This document shows positions 1 to 8,988 of a DNA stretch of 64,000 nt, in pieces. Within the stretch, counting starts at the first letter, position 1, and each line of letters starts with the position of its first letter. The stretch covers positions 62,001 through 126,000 of the forward strand of contig CAVUWX010000011.1 in assembly GCA_963745205.1 (NCBI GenBank), read 5' to 3'. The position numbers and the translations under genes were made by a program. The notes below the pieces were generated by a model. That model did not search any database and was not told where the DNA came from. It was given only the letters and a program-made list of their open reading frames with translations. Origin of the DNA: Hyphomicrobium_A sp963745205 (GTDB lineage Bacteria > Pseudomonadota > Alphaproteobacteria > Rhizobiales > Hyphomicrobiaceae).

Positions 1-2
1 TC

Positions 3-77
3 TTGTTCCGTATCCGCGAGCGCTTTGACTCGGTGGACGTGCAGGCGCTCGATGAGTTCCGCGGGGAGCGATCATGA
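3..77 (+). CDS. HyfE-like hydrogenase-4 membrane subunit (3' end only)
   Basis: Only the last 24 codons are in the window, ending with TGA that overlaps the next start codon as ATGA. The tail reads LFRIRERFDSVDVQALDEF and then a short basic end. This resembles the C-terminus of HyfE-type membrane subunits, which normally precede HyfF in Hyf/Ehr clusters. The identification rests mainly on the overlap with hyfF and on gene order, so it is tentative. Confidence 0.55.
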   Translation: MFRIRERFDSVDVQALDEFRGERS

Positions 78-1534
78 ACCTGCTTCTCGCCCAACTTCCG
101 TTCGAGCCTGTGACCGCGATCCTCCTTATCCCGGGGGTTTCGGCGGTGCTGCTGGCGCTTCTGCCGGGCTACAAGCTGACTGCTCGTCTCAACGTCCTGG
201 CGACATTCCTGACGTTTCTCGCCGCCTTGTCGCTGCTTATCGCGCGTCCCGCGCCAGGCACCTATCTCTTCGTCGATGATCTCAACGTCGTCTTCATCGT
301 GCTCGGCACCTTCGTCGGGTTCACGACGAGCGCCTTCAGCGCCAGCTACATCGAGCACGAGCTCGAGATGGGGCGCCTGACGCCCGCGCACCTGCGCTTC
401 TATCATGCGATGTATCAGGCGCTCATGTTCGCCATGAACCTCGCGCTGCTCGCCAACAACATCGGCCTCATGTGGGTGGCGATCGAGCTGGCGACGCTGA
501 CGACGGTGCTGATGGTCGGCATCTATCGCACGCCCGAGGCGCTCGAGGCGGCGTGGAAATATTTCATCCTCGGCAGCGTCGGCATCGCGCTGGCGCTGTT
601 TGGCACCATTCTCGTCTACATGGCAGCGCGGCCGGTGATCGGCGAAGGGCACGACGCCATGGTGTGGACGACGCTCATCGAAAGGTCGAAGGATTTCAGC
701 CCAGAGCTGCTGAACGTCGCCTTCGTGTTCCTGATGTTGGGCTACGGCACCAAGGTCGGCCTCGCCCCGCTGCATGCCTGGCTGCCCGACGCCCACGCCG
801 AAGGTCCCACTCCGATCTCGGCCGTCCTTTCGGGGCTGCTGCTCAACGTTGCGCTCTATGCCGTGCTCCGCTTCAAGATGCTGCTCGCCGCCAACGCAGC
901 GGCAATCGCGCCCGGGCCGCTGATGGTCACCTTGGGGCTCGTGTCCCTCATCTTTGCCGGCTTCATGCTCTACCGGCGCCGCGACATCAAACGCATGTTC
1001 GCCTACTCCTCGATCGAGCACATGGGGCTCATCACGTTCGCATTCGGCATGGGCGGTCCGCTGGCCAACTTCGCCGGCCTTTTGCACATGACCATGCACA
1101 GCCTCACCAAGTCGGCGATCTTCTTCACCGTCGGGCACATCTCGCAAGTCAAGGGCACCCAGAAGCTGTCGGAGATCCGCGGATTGACCGAGAGCCACCC
1201 GCTTCTGGGGTGGGGTCTCGTACTCGGCGTCGTGGCGATCGCCGGACTACCGCCGCTCGGTATCTTCATGAGCGAGTTCCTGATCGTCAGCTCCACGTTT
1301 GCGCGTGAGCCGCTTCTCGCCGTTCCGCTGGTGTTCGGCCTGTTGATCGCGCTCGGCGCCCTCTTCCTGCGCTTGGGTGACGTGGCCTTCGGCAAGCCTA
1401 CCGGCAGCATGGCGCCCGTCGAGGCTTCGCATGTCCCGCTCTTCGCCCACCTAACCCTGGTGCTTATCGCGGGGGTCTACCTGCCGGCCCCGCTCGTCGC
1501 TTGGTTCCAGAACGTTGCTCGCCTGCTCGGGTGA
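74..1534 (+). CDS. hyfF: HyfF-like proton-translocating antiporter-type subunit
   Basis: A 486-residue polytopic membrane protein of the NuoL/NuoM/NuoN/Mrp antiporter superfamily, as found in hydrogenase-4-like complexes. The central part carries the family signature region (IGLMWVAIELATL, then GYGTKVGLAPLHAWLPDAHA with the lysine and the HAWLPDAH loop, then KRMFAYSSIEHMGLI). About a dozen or more hydrophobic segments are visible. The family role is to couple electron transfer in the peripheral arm to ion translocation in the inner membrane. The start overlaps the upstream gene by 4 bases and hyfG follows after 18 bases, so this is one operon. Length is normal for HyfF. Confidence 0.9.
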   Translation: MNLLLAQLPFEPVTAILLIPGVSAVLLALLPGYKLTARLNVLATFLTFLAALSLLIARPAPGTYLFVDDLNVVFIVLGTFVGFTTSAFSASYIEHELEMGRLTPAHLRFYHAMYQALMFAMNLALLANNIGLMWVAIELATLTTVLMVGIYRTPEALEAAWKYFILGSVGIALALFGTILVYMAARPVIGEGHDAMVWTTLIERSKDFSPELLNVAFVFLMLGYGTKVGLAPLHAWLPDAHAEGPTPISAVLSGLLLNVALYAVLRFKMLLAANAAAIAPGPLMVTLGLVSLIFAGFMLYRRRDIKRMFAYSSIEHMGLITFAFGMGGPLANFAGLLHMTMHSLTKSAIFFTVGHISQVKGTQKLSEIRGLTESHPLLGWGLVLGVVAIAGLPPLGIFMSEFLIVSSTFAREPLLAVPLVFGLLIALGALFLRLGDVAFGKPTGSMAPVEASHVPLFAHLTLVLIAGVYLPAPLVAWFQNVARLLG

Positions 1535-1552
1535 GCGAGAGGAAACTTGGCC

Positions 1553-3067
1553 ATGCCTTTCCTATCTGCACTTGCCAGTCGCGGCAGCCTCGTTGAGGCC
1601 CATCGCCCCTGGCCGCGGATCCTTGTCAATGCTGATACATGGCGCCAGGCCATCGTCGGTGTCGCCGCCGGGGAGGCGACGCTGCTCGGTTTGTGGAGCG
1701 ACGGCGAGGCCGTGCATATGGGCCTCATGGCTGCCGGCAAGATTCTCGTGGTCAGCTTGGCGGCCCGCAAGCGGCGCTTTCCCTCAGTCGGACTAACGCA
1801 CGCGCCTGCGCTTCGCCTCGAGCGCATGATCCGCGACCTCTACGGGCTCGAGCCCGAAGGATTGCCCGATCCTCGTCCGTGGCTCGACCACGGCCGCTGG
1901 GGCGTTGCCCAGCCGCTGGGGGCGAAGCAGCCAAGACCGCCGTCGGGCGCCCAATACTCGTTTCTCGAGGCCGAGGGTCCACCTCTGCACCAGATACCGG
2001 TGGGGCCCGTCCATGCCGGGATCATCGAGCCTGGCCATTTTCGCTTCACGGCGAATGGCGAGACCGTAGTGCGGCTGGAGGAGCGCTTGGGCTATGTGCA
2101 CAAGGGCATCGAAGGGCTGATGGCATGTGCGCCGATCGAGACAGCGGCCAAGCTCGCCGGCCGCGTCTCGGGGGACAGCACGGTCGCCTATGCCATCGCC
2201 TTCGCCCAGGCAGTGGAGGCGGCACTCGGGATCACGGTGTCCGAACGCGCGCTCGTCTTGCGCGCGTTGATGGCCGAGTTGGAGCGCCTAGCCAATCACT
2301 TCGGCGACATCGGCGCGATCTGCAACGATGCCTCCTTTTCGCTGATGCACACCCATTGCGGTGTGCTGCGCGAGCACGTCCTGCGAACGGCCGCAGCGTG
2401 CTTTGGCCATCGGCTTATGATGGACTGTGTGAACCCCGGCGGTGTGGCGCCTGATCTCGACGCCGATGGGATCGCCAACGTTCGCAAACTGATCGACACG
2501 GTGCGGCAGCGCTTCCCCGAGCTGATCGAACTCTACGACGAGACGGCTTCGCTACAGGACCGCACCGTCGCCACGGGAATCCTGAAACCAGCCTTGGCGC
2601 AGCAATACGGCGCCGGCGGCTATGTCGGCCGCGCGTCGGGCCGCTCGTTCGACGCGCGCCGCACCCCCGGATATGCGCCCTACGGCGAGTTCAAGTTCGA
2701 GGTCCCGGTGCGCCAAGAGGGAGACGTCGATGCGCGCGTCTGGATTCGCATCCGCGAGGTCGAGCAGAGTCTCGCGATCATCGAGCAGATCATGGAGAAG
2801 CTGCGGAGGAGTCCGCCCAGCGATCGCGCGAGCGCCAGCCACGCGCACGGGATCTGTGAAGGGCTATCGCTGGTGGAGGGGTTCCGCGGCGATATTCTCG
2901 CCTGGGTGCGCATCGAGGATGGCTGCACGATCGCGCATGCGCATATGCGCGATCCATCCTGGTTCCAATGGCCGCTCCTGGAGGCGGCCATCGAAGGCAA
3001 CATCGTTGCCGACTTCCCGCTGTGCAACAAGTCCTTTAACTGCTCCTACTCGGGGCACGATCTCTGA
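1553..3067 (+). CDS. hyfG: HyfG-like large subunit (NuoC/NuoD fusion) lacking NiFe ligands
   Basis: A 504-residue protein with a NuoC-like N-terminal third and a NuoD/hydrogenase-large-subunit-like remainder (EERLGYVHKGIEGLM). I start at ATG 1553, behind GAGAGGAAAC, rather than the in-frame TTG at 1547. In true group 4 [NiFe] hydrogenases the first ligand motif is CxxC (RICGIC type); here it reads RVSGDSTV near residue 203, without cysteine. The C-terminal motif, normally DPCxSC, reads PLCNKSFNCSYSG, with spacing C-x5-C. The protein therefore should not hold a NiFe site and fits the energy-converting hydrogenase-related (Ehr) group. It sits between the antiporter subunit and the NuoB-like subunit. 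Confidence 0.88.
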   Translation: MPFLSALASRGSLVEAHRPWPRILVNADTWRQAIVGVAAGEATLLGLWSDGEAVHMGLMAAGKILVVSLAARKRRFPSVGLTHAPALRLERMIRDLYGLEPEGLPDPRPWLDHGRWGVAQPLGAKQPRPPSGAQYSFLEAEGPPLHQIPVGPVHAGIIEPGHFRFTANGETVVRLEERLGYVHKGIEGLMACAPIETAAKLAGRVSGDSTVAYAIAFAQAVEAALGITVSERALVLRALMAELERLANHFGDIGAICNDASFSLMHTHCGVLREHVLRTAAACFGHRLMMDCVNPGGVAPDLDADGIANVRKLIDTVRQRFPELIELYDETASLQDRTVATGILKPALAQQYGAGGYVGRASGRSFDARRTPGYAPYGEFKFEVPVRQEGDVDARVWIRIREVEQSLAIIEQIMEKLRRSPPSDRASASHAHGICEGLSLVEGFRGDILAWVRIEDGCTIAHAHMRDPSWFQWPLLEAAIEGNIVADFPLCNKSFNCSYSGHDL

Positions 3068-3079
3068 GGGCGTGCGGTC

Positions 3080-3598
3080 ATGCGCAAGCTACTGTTCAAG
3101 AACCTTCTGCAAGCCCCCCTGACGGAGCCAGCGCCGCCTGCTCGCGAAGAGATGCTGGCCGAGCTGGCACGGACGCTCGATCGCACGGCGCGCCGCGAAC
3201 TCGGCCGCAGCCTCTCGATCCGCGAGGTGGACGCCGGTTCCTGCAACGGCTGCGAGCTCGAGATCCATGCGCTGAGCAACGTCTTCTACGACCTGGAGCG
3301 GTTCGGGCTACGGTTCGTGGCCTCGCCCCGCCATGCCGACGTGCTACTCGTGACCGGACCAGTCACGCACAACATGCGCGAGGCGCTGGAACGTACCTAC
3401 CGTGCGACGCCAGATCCGAAGTGGGTGGTTGCCGTCGGCGATTGCGCCCTCGGCGGGGGGATCTTCGCTGGCGGATACGGTTGCGTCGGTGGCGTGTCGA
3501 AGGTCATTCCCGTCGATCTTCACGTCCCCGGTTGCCCGCCGAGCCCGGCGACGCTGTTGCAGGGTCTGATCGCGATCGTCGAGAAGAGCTCTACGTGA
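3080..3598 (+). CDS. hyfI: HyfI-like small subunit (NuoB family, 4Fe-4S)
   Basis: A 172-residue NuoB/HyfI-type protein that should carry the proximal 4Fe-4S cluster of the peripheral arm. Expected cluster cysteines are visible: CNGCE after DAGS near residue 54, GDCA near residue 120, and CPPSP near residue 152. Spacing from hyfG is 12 bases, so it is the last visible gene of the operon. Retention of a complete FeS site while the partner large subunit lost its NiFe motifs fits a complex that moves electrons or drives ions but does not make hydrogen. Length is within the family range. Confidence 0.9.
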   Translation: MRKLLFKNLLQAPLTEPAPPAREEMLAELARTLDRTARRELGRSLSIREVDAGSCNGCELEIHALSNVFYDLERFGLRFVASPRHADVLLVTGPVTHNMREALERTYRATPDPKWVVAVGDCALGGGIFAGGYGCVGGVSKVIPVDLHVPGCPPSPATLLQGLIAIVEKSST

Positions 3599-3680
3599 CT
3601 GACGGCCTTTGGCTATGGGCCTGGTTGGATTGCCGTTCGTAGTGCCATCTAAGCCGTGTCGCGGCAATGCAGCGCTTCTG

Positions 3681-3878
3681 CTACCGGCCCCGGTGTCCGG
3701 AGGCGATGAGCAGCAGTCCGAGCGCCAACACCGCCGCACCCGCGTAGGCCCATGTGCTATCGTTGACCATGAAGCTGTAGGAGGGGTACGGGAAATATCC
3801 GGTCCCTTGGCCGATCCAGACGGCGCCAATCAAGAAGAGTCCGATACCGGCGATCAGAAGGGCGAGCCGCATGGTCAC
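3681..3878 (-). CDS. Small two-helix membrane protein
   Basis: A 65-residue protein with two hydrophobic segments (about residues 4-24 and 42-60) joined by a short aromatic loop containing GTGYFPYPSY. It ends in a basic tail. No family is recognised. It lies alone between the convergent hyfI end and the downstream end of the large repeat protein on the same strand, 44 bases past that gene's start-distal end. The coding call rests on the regular amphipathic/hydrophobic pattern and a normal ATG start, with a second in-frame ATG two codons on. Confidence 0.6.
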   Translation of the reverse strand: MTMRLALLIAGIGLFLIGAVWIGQGTGYFPYPSYSFMVNDSTWAYAGAAVLALGLLLIASGHRGR

Positions 3879-3922
3879 TCCATCGAGTTAGTCTCGTTAT
3901 CTCGTCGGAAGGTCGCGCACAC

Positions 3923-6900
3923 CTAGCCCTTAACACAGCGGGGGAACACGCCTTTGGTGCCGGGTGGACACGCCTTCTTCGGCACCACGATGATCTTCTT
4001 CTGCACTTCGATCTTCTTCTGCGGCTCGATCTTCTTCTGCGGCTCGATGCAGCGCGCGCCCGTCCATGTCCAGCCCTTCTTCCTGCAATCGGTCGCCGGG
4101 TTCGAGGGCTCGACGCACGTCTTGCCGTTCCAGGTCCAGCCCTTCCTCTTGCAGTCGGCCGCAGGGTTCGAGGGCTCTACACACGTCTTGCCGTTCCACG
4201 TCCAGCCCTTCTTGCGGCAATCCTCGGCGGGATCTGAAGCTTTCACGCAGCGCTTGTTGGCGTCGCGCTCGTAGCCGCGCTGGCAGATGCATTGGCCGTC
4301 GTCGTTGCGGTATTCATTCGGTCCCGGCTCGCAGACCGGGCTTGGCTTTGTGACGCAGTGCCCGCTGGCGTCACGATCATAGCCGCTCTTGCAGACGCAC
4401 TTGCCGTCGTCGTTGCGATATTCGTTGCGGCCCGGCTCGCAGACCGGGCTTGGCTTTGCGACGCAGTGTCCGCTGGCGTCACGATCATAGCCGTGCTTGC
4501 ACACGCACTTGCCGTTGTCGTCGCGATACTCATTCGGACCGGGGTCGCATTGCGCATGCTTTTCGACGCAACGCCCGTTCTCATTACGGTCGTATCCGCG
4601 TTTACAGACGCACTTGCCGTCATCGTCGCGGTACTCGTTCGGACCGGGGTCGCACTGCGCGGGCTTCTCGACGCAGCGTCCCGCACCATTGTGCACATAG
4701 TCGGGGAAGATCGTGGCGGCTTTGTTGGTGAGCGTGCACTGCTTGCTGGCCGGCACGATGACGGTCACCCTGAGATCGACGCTGTCCTTCTTCGCAAGAT
4801 CGACGTGCGGGTTGAAGCACTGATAGCTCGCCCCGCCACCGACGCAGCCCCACGGCGCGAAGAACGACACCGATTGCGGATTGAGGCTGAGCTGCTCGCT
4901 CAGTTTGAGAGGACCGTGGTACGGGTCTGGCCCCATGTTCTCCACGGTGACCACGAACTCGCAGCGGAAGCCGGCGCCGGCGGGGACGCAATCGCCCTTG
5001 GAGGTTTTCGCCGTTTTGAGATTGCTCGGATCGCAGGTCACGTGGGTGACGCCGAATCCGTCGACCCATTGCAGGAACGCATCGGCGCTCGCGGTAGAAG
5101 AGTCATCGGCGCCATCGTAGTTGTCCGCAGCTCCAGCCGCCGGGGCAACGATTGCGGCCGTGTTGGGCAGCGCGCATCCCGCCGCCTCGAGCGGCGCTAA
5201 GGGTATGCTGATCTCGACCGGGATCGCCAGCGCTCCACCGACAGGGATGTCCACAGGGCCCGGAGGATTTGAGTTGCACGCGTACGTCGGGGGTCCGCCC
5301 GCGCAGGTCCAGGCGGGGCTCAACACCGTGAGCGTTGCCGCGGCCGGCACCGTGTCGTTGACCGTAATCGCATCGTGGAATGGCGAGGGGCCGTCGTTGA
5401 TGAGATCGATCTCGTAGTCGCAGAGGATGATGTCGCCGGGCGCCTTGCTGCATTTGGCGGCGTTGAGCGCGGTTTTCACGATACGCAGGTTGCTGAGCGC
5501 AGCCGGCGCGCCGACCGGCACCCACGCACAGCTCACCGCATTATCGACAACGCCGGAGGGCGGAGGCAGCGCGGGCGGCGGCGCGCCCGGTGCCGACGCG
5601 GAGATGCAATTATGCGCCCAGTATCCGGGAGGCGCTCCCGCGGGCATAGTCACCGTGATGGCAAAGGGCTTGGATTCGCCCGGCGCCAGCGACATTGGCG
5701 CGATGCACGAGAACGCCAGCGCCCCCGGCGCTGGGACGCATCCGAGCGGCGGCATGATCCCCGTGATCAGCGCCGGCATGGCCGCGCCGGCCCCAACGAA
5801 TGCGGCATCGGAGAGCTGCACGTCTCCGCTGAACGGTTGGCTGCCCGTATTGGTGATCGTCACGCCAAAGGTACAGTCGGCGCCGGGAGCGCACGCCGCC
5901 GGAGCCGTCTTAATGATGACGAGACTGGCGCCGCCGTCGGCGCAGGCGACACCGTGCGCCGGCGCCTGCAGGTTCGCACAATTGTGGAACCCGTGATTGC
6001 CGCCGGGCACGAGCGGGCCGGTGTCTATGGTGACGTCGACGACGTGGCTTGCCCCGGGCGGAAGCAGCTCCGGCGGCAGGCTGCAGGAGAGATTGGGCGC
6101 CGGCGTCGGCGTGCACACCCATTGCGGCACGTCGGGAGCGGCCGCGACGATCGTCACGGCGCCACCCGCGCCGGGGCCTGCGAGGATCGTCGCCGCGTCG
6201 AAGAACGACACCGGCGCGTCAAGTATCGCGTCGCCGCTGTTGGTGACCGTGATCAGGCAGTGAATAAGTCCGCCGAATGGCGAGGGCAGGCATTCCTTCT
6301 TGATCCATATGCCGCCATCGACCGGCGTCGGCATCGGGTAGGGAATGGGCGTGACCGGCGTCGCCGGCGCTTCCGCGACCTTCGCGTCGCACGGCGCGTA
6401 GATGGCGATGCTGCCGATACGGCCATAGACGTTAGCGTCGTCGAAGAAGCCGGGGTCGTCGACGAACCAGGTCTCGTACGGCGGCACGTTGCTGGGGCGG
6501 ATGTCCGACTTGTTGTTGCCCTGCAGGCCATGGACAGTGCGTGCGCCGCCCTTCGCAGCGCGCTCCTTGTCCTCGTCTTCGCGTAAATGACCGCCGGTCG
6601 TCCATAGCGTCTCGCGGCACTTGCCGATTTCTATGTTGCCGGAGGCGTCGTAACCGTAGTTTAGCGCGATGCCGCCGTCGGTCGAGCGATGCGGAGTCTT
6701 GAGCCCAATGGCGAACTCATCGGCGTCCTCCGACCAGCGCTTATCGCTCTCGCTCCACGAGTAGCGCCGCACCACGGGCGTCTGCAGCTTGGCGAAGACG
6801 CTGTAGTCATAGCCTCCGGCGAGCTCGCTGCGCTGGGAGAGGTAGAGCTTGTCGGGACCGTCGAAGGCGATGTCGGTGACAAAGTTGGCGCTGGGCGATC

Positions 6901-7984
6901 CCGTGACCTCGATCTCGAGCCGCGCGTCGTCGGCGAAGCCGCGGTCCGCATCAATGCCGACCGACCAAATCTGTAAGGGCTTCTCGACGGAGTAGTAGAG
7001 ACGCTTGTTGGCGACGGCGAGCGCGAACACGAGCCGGCGCGCATCCGCGAAACCCCAGGTGAACGGATCCTCGATGTCGAACTCCGGCCGCTCAATGCTC
7101 GCGCGGGAGGACGCGTCGTAGGCTACGGCATCCAGACCTGCGGTCTTGCGCCCGGCAACGCCGTGGTCGAATGCTCCCCGGTCGTGCCCGTCGCGGCCGA
7201 GCCGATGGATCAGGCCGAACTCCAGGTCAGCCGCGAAGAGCTGATCGGTGTCGGGATCGTAGGCGAGCCCTCCGAGGCCGGGGGCGGAATTATCCTTCCC
7301 GGCGTGCTTGAGATTGACAAAGAGCGAGACGGTGCCGGTGGTGCCGTCGATCTTCCAGATCGAGCCCGGACCCCCGCCGCCGCTGACGCCGAACTGCCCT
7401 GGCATCCAATGCGCACCGGGCTCGCCCTTCACGAGACGCGCACCTTCGGCGGAGACGATCTGCAGGCCAAACAGCGAGGTCGCCGCAACGTAGATGTTCG
7501 GCGTCTTAGCTGCGGTATCGCTGTCGAGCGTGATGCCGAACACCTGTCCGACGTCGCCGGCGATGGCGCGGTAGGTCGGAGGCGCCGTGGCGACCTGGCC
7601 GCTGGGTGGACCACCCAGCTTGGTGAGGTCGAAGACCTGAAGGACGGCGCCGCTCGTGTCGATGAAGGTGCGATCGATTGGAAGCACTTCCGATGGCACC
7701 TCTCCCCACACTTTCGCGCCGGAGAAGCCAGTTACCGCGGCATCGCCTTGGCGAATGATGGCGGGACCCTGGGCGCGGGCCGCGATCGGCAGCAGCGCAA
7801 GAGCGGAGAGGAACAGCGCGGCGAATTGCGATGCTCGGAATGGAATCCGGAGGCTCCGGGCGGGAATATTTGCCAGTCGTCGCAATGAACACGCGACTTG
7901 AAAGCACGCTGTAAGCATCATTGCCCCGGCCGAATGCCGCGCAGAATTTCCAGCGACAATAGGCGCAATGATCGGCCGCGACAA
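3923..7984 (-). CDS. Large secreted protein with DUF11-like and EGF-like repeats
   Basis: A 1353-residue protein. A signal-peptide-like segment ends in LALLPIAARAQG near residue 70, so the true start may be internal, for example Met23. Residues 75-500 form a beta-propeller-like region with GGPGSIWKIDG and similar motifs. Residues 550-1080 hold several DUF11-type Ig-like domains with paired cysteines. The C-terminus has four cysteine-rich repeats of about 36 residues (CxPGxNEYRxDDGKCxCKxGYxRD), encoded at about 4225-4655. Three repeats of about 22 residues follow (DCRKKGWTWNGKTCVEP, about 4030-4222), then a charged QKKIE stretch. Surface or extracellular display is inferred; no enzyme motif is seen. 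No partner genes lie beside it. Confidence 0.8.
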   Translation of the reverse strand: MSRPIIAPIVAGNSARHSAGAMMLTACFQVACSLRRLANIPARSLRIPFRASQFAALFLSALALLPIAARAQGPAIIRQGDAAVTGFSGAKVWGEVPSEVLPIDRTFIDTSGAVLQVFDLTKLGGPPSGQVATAPPTYRAIAGDVGQVFGITLDSDTAAKTPNIYVAATSLFGLQIVSAEGARLVKGEPGAHWMPGQFGVSGGGGPGSIWKIDGTTGTVSLFVNLKHAGKDNSAPGLGGLAYDPDTDQLFAADLEFGLIHRLGRDGHDRGAFDHGVAGRKTAGLDAVAYDASSRASIERPEFDIEDPFTWGFADARRLVFALAVANKRLYYSVEKPLQIWSVGIDADRGFADDARLEIEVTGSPSANFVTDIAFDGPDKLYLSQRSELAGGYDYSVFAKLQTPVVRRYSWSESDKRWSEDADEFAIGLKTPHRSTDGGIALNYGYDASGNIEIGKCRETLWTTGGHLREDEDKERAAKGGARTVHGLQGNNKSDIRPSNVPPYETWFVDDPGFFDDANVYGRIGSIAIYAPCDAKVAEAPATPVTPIPYPMPTPVDGGIWIKKECLPSPFGGLIHCLITVTNSGDAILDAPVSFFDAATILAGPGAGGAVTIVAAAPDVPQWVCTPTPAPNLSCSLPPELLPPGASHVVDVTIDTGPLVPGGNHGFHNCANLQAPAHGVACADGGASLVIIKTAPAACAPGADCTFGVTITNTGSQPFSGDVQLSDAAFVGAGAAMPALITGIMPPLGCVPAPGALAFSCIAPMSLAPGESKPFAITVTMPAGAPPGYWAHNCISASAPGAPPPALPPPSGVVDNAVSCAWVPVGAPAALSNLRIVKTALNAAKCSKAPGDIILCDYEIDLINDGPSPFHDAITVNDTVPAAATLTVLSPAWTCAGGPPTYACNSNPPGPVDIPVGGALAIPVEISIPLAPLEAAGCALPNTAAIVAPAAGAADNYDGADDSSTASADAFLQWVDGFGVTHVTCDPSNLKTAKTSKGDCVPAGAGFRCEFVVTVENMGPDPYHGPLKLSEQLSLNPQSVSFFAPWGCVGGGASYQCFNPHVDLAKKDSVDLRVTVIVPASKQCTLTNKAATIFPDYVHNGAGRCVEKPAQCDPGPNEYRDDDGKCVCKRGYDRNENGRCVEKHAQCDPGPNEYRDDNGKCVCKHGYDRDASGHCVAKPSPVCEPGRNEYRNDDGKCVCKSGYDRDASGHCVTKPSPVCEPGPNEYRNDDGQCICQRGYERDANKRCVKASDPAEDCRKKGWTWNGKTCVEPSNPAADCKRKGWTWNGKTCVEPSNPATDCRKKGWTWTGARCIEPQKKIEPQKKIEVQKKIIVVPKKACPPGTKGVFPRCVKG

Positions 7985-8046
7985 TCGCGATGCTCGCCGT
8001 ACGGATTACTTCAGCGGATCTCTGGGGTTAGGATTCCACCGGCGCG

Positions 8047-8988
8047 CTAGCCGACCTCCGGCTCGCCCTTCGGCGTCACGCTCGAGCGGATGAAAGCCTC
8101 CGTCAGGTCGGGCGCGCACAGCTCGATGAAACGGTAGGCGTAGCCGCGCAGGTAGCGGCCCTGGCGCACCGCAATGCGGGAGGTATTGAGCAGGAACAGG
8201 TCGGTTGCATCGAGCAGGCGTAAGCCCGTGTCGCGCTCCGACTCGAACGCCATCGAAGCAATGATGCCGACGCCGAGCCCCAGTTCGACGTAAGATTTTA
8301 TAACGTCGGCATCGAGCGCCGACATGACGATATCAGGGGCCAGCCCGGCGCCGGCGAAAGCCGCGTCGATCTTGCCGCGCCCGGTGAAACCCTCATTGTA
8401 GGTGATGAGCGGGTACTCGGCGAGCGCCTCGAGCGTCAGCTTCGGTGTGCGCTCCAGCGCGTGGCCTGCCGGCACGACGACGGCGTGATGCCAGGAGTAG
8501 TAGGGAAAGGCTACGATATCGGGCGTATCGATCAGCGCCTCGGTGGCAACGCCGATGTCCGCCTGTCCGTCGAGCAGCATGCTCGCGATCTCCTTCGGGC
8601 TCGACTGGTGCAGCACTAGCCGTACCTTCGGAAAGGCCTTCTTGAACTGCGCGATCACGGTGGGGAGCGCGTACCGCGCCTGCGTATGCGTCGTCGCGAC
8701 GACGAGCTCGCCTTGGTCGCTCTTGGCAAACTGCTCGGCGAGTCGTTTGATGTTCTTGGCATCGAGCAGCATGCGCTCGACGATGGCGACGAGCTCCTGT
8801 CCCGGCTCCGTCATGCCCAAGAGACGCTTTCCGCGGCGGACGAATAGCTCCACGCCAAGCTCGTCCTCGAGGTCCTTGATGTGCTTGCTCACGCCCGACT
8901 GCGACGTGTAGAGGGCGTTGGCGACCTCAGTCAGATTGAAATTTCGGCGGACGGTTTCGCGAATGATGCGAAGCTGCTGGAAGTTCAC
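8047..8988 (-). CDS. cysB: CysB-type LysR regulator of sulfur assimilation
   Basis: A 313-residue LysR-family regulator. The N-terminal helix-turn-helix (MNFQQLRIIRETVRRNFNL, then ALYTSQSGVSKHIKDLEDE) matches the CysB/Cbl subgroup closely, and the remainder is a substrate-binding effector domain. CysB proteins activate sulfate uptake and cysteine genes and respond to O-acetylserine or N-acetylserine. The start codon overlaps the stop of cysA by four bases (8985-8988). The regulator is therefore the last gene of the cysTWA run and probably made with the transporter it is predicted to control. Confidence 0.92.
   Translation of the reverse strand: MNFQQLRIIRETVRRNFNLTEVANALYTSQSGVSKHIKDLEDELGVELFVRRGKRLLGMTEPGQELVAIVERMLLDAKNIKRLAEQFAKSDQGELVVATTHTQARYALPTVIAQFKKAFPKVRLVLHQSSPKEIASMLLDGQADIGVATEALIDTPDIVAFPYYSWHHAVVVPAGHALERTPKLTLEALAEYPLITYNEGFTGRGKIDAAFAGAGLAPDIVMSALDADVIKSYVELGLGVGIIASMAFESERDTGLRLLDATDLFLLNTSRIAVRQGRYLRGYAYRFIELCAPDLTEAFIRSSVTPKGEPEVG

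Noticed and set aside
5375..6586. A 403-codon plus-strand frame and a 302-codon one at 4292-5200
   Set aside because: They lie antisense to the large repeat protein, are Arg/Ala-rich and show no domain; they are by-products of high GC content.
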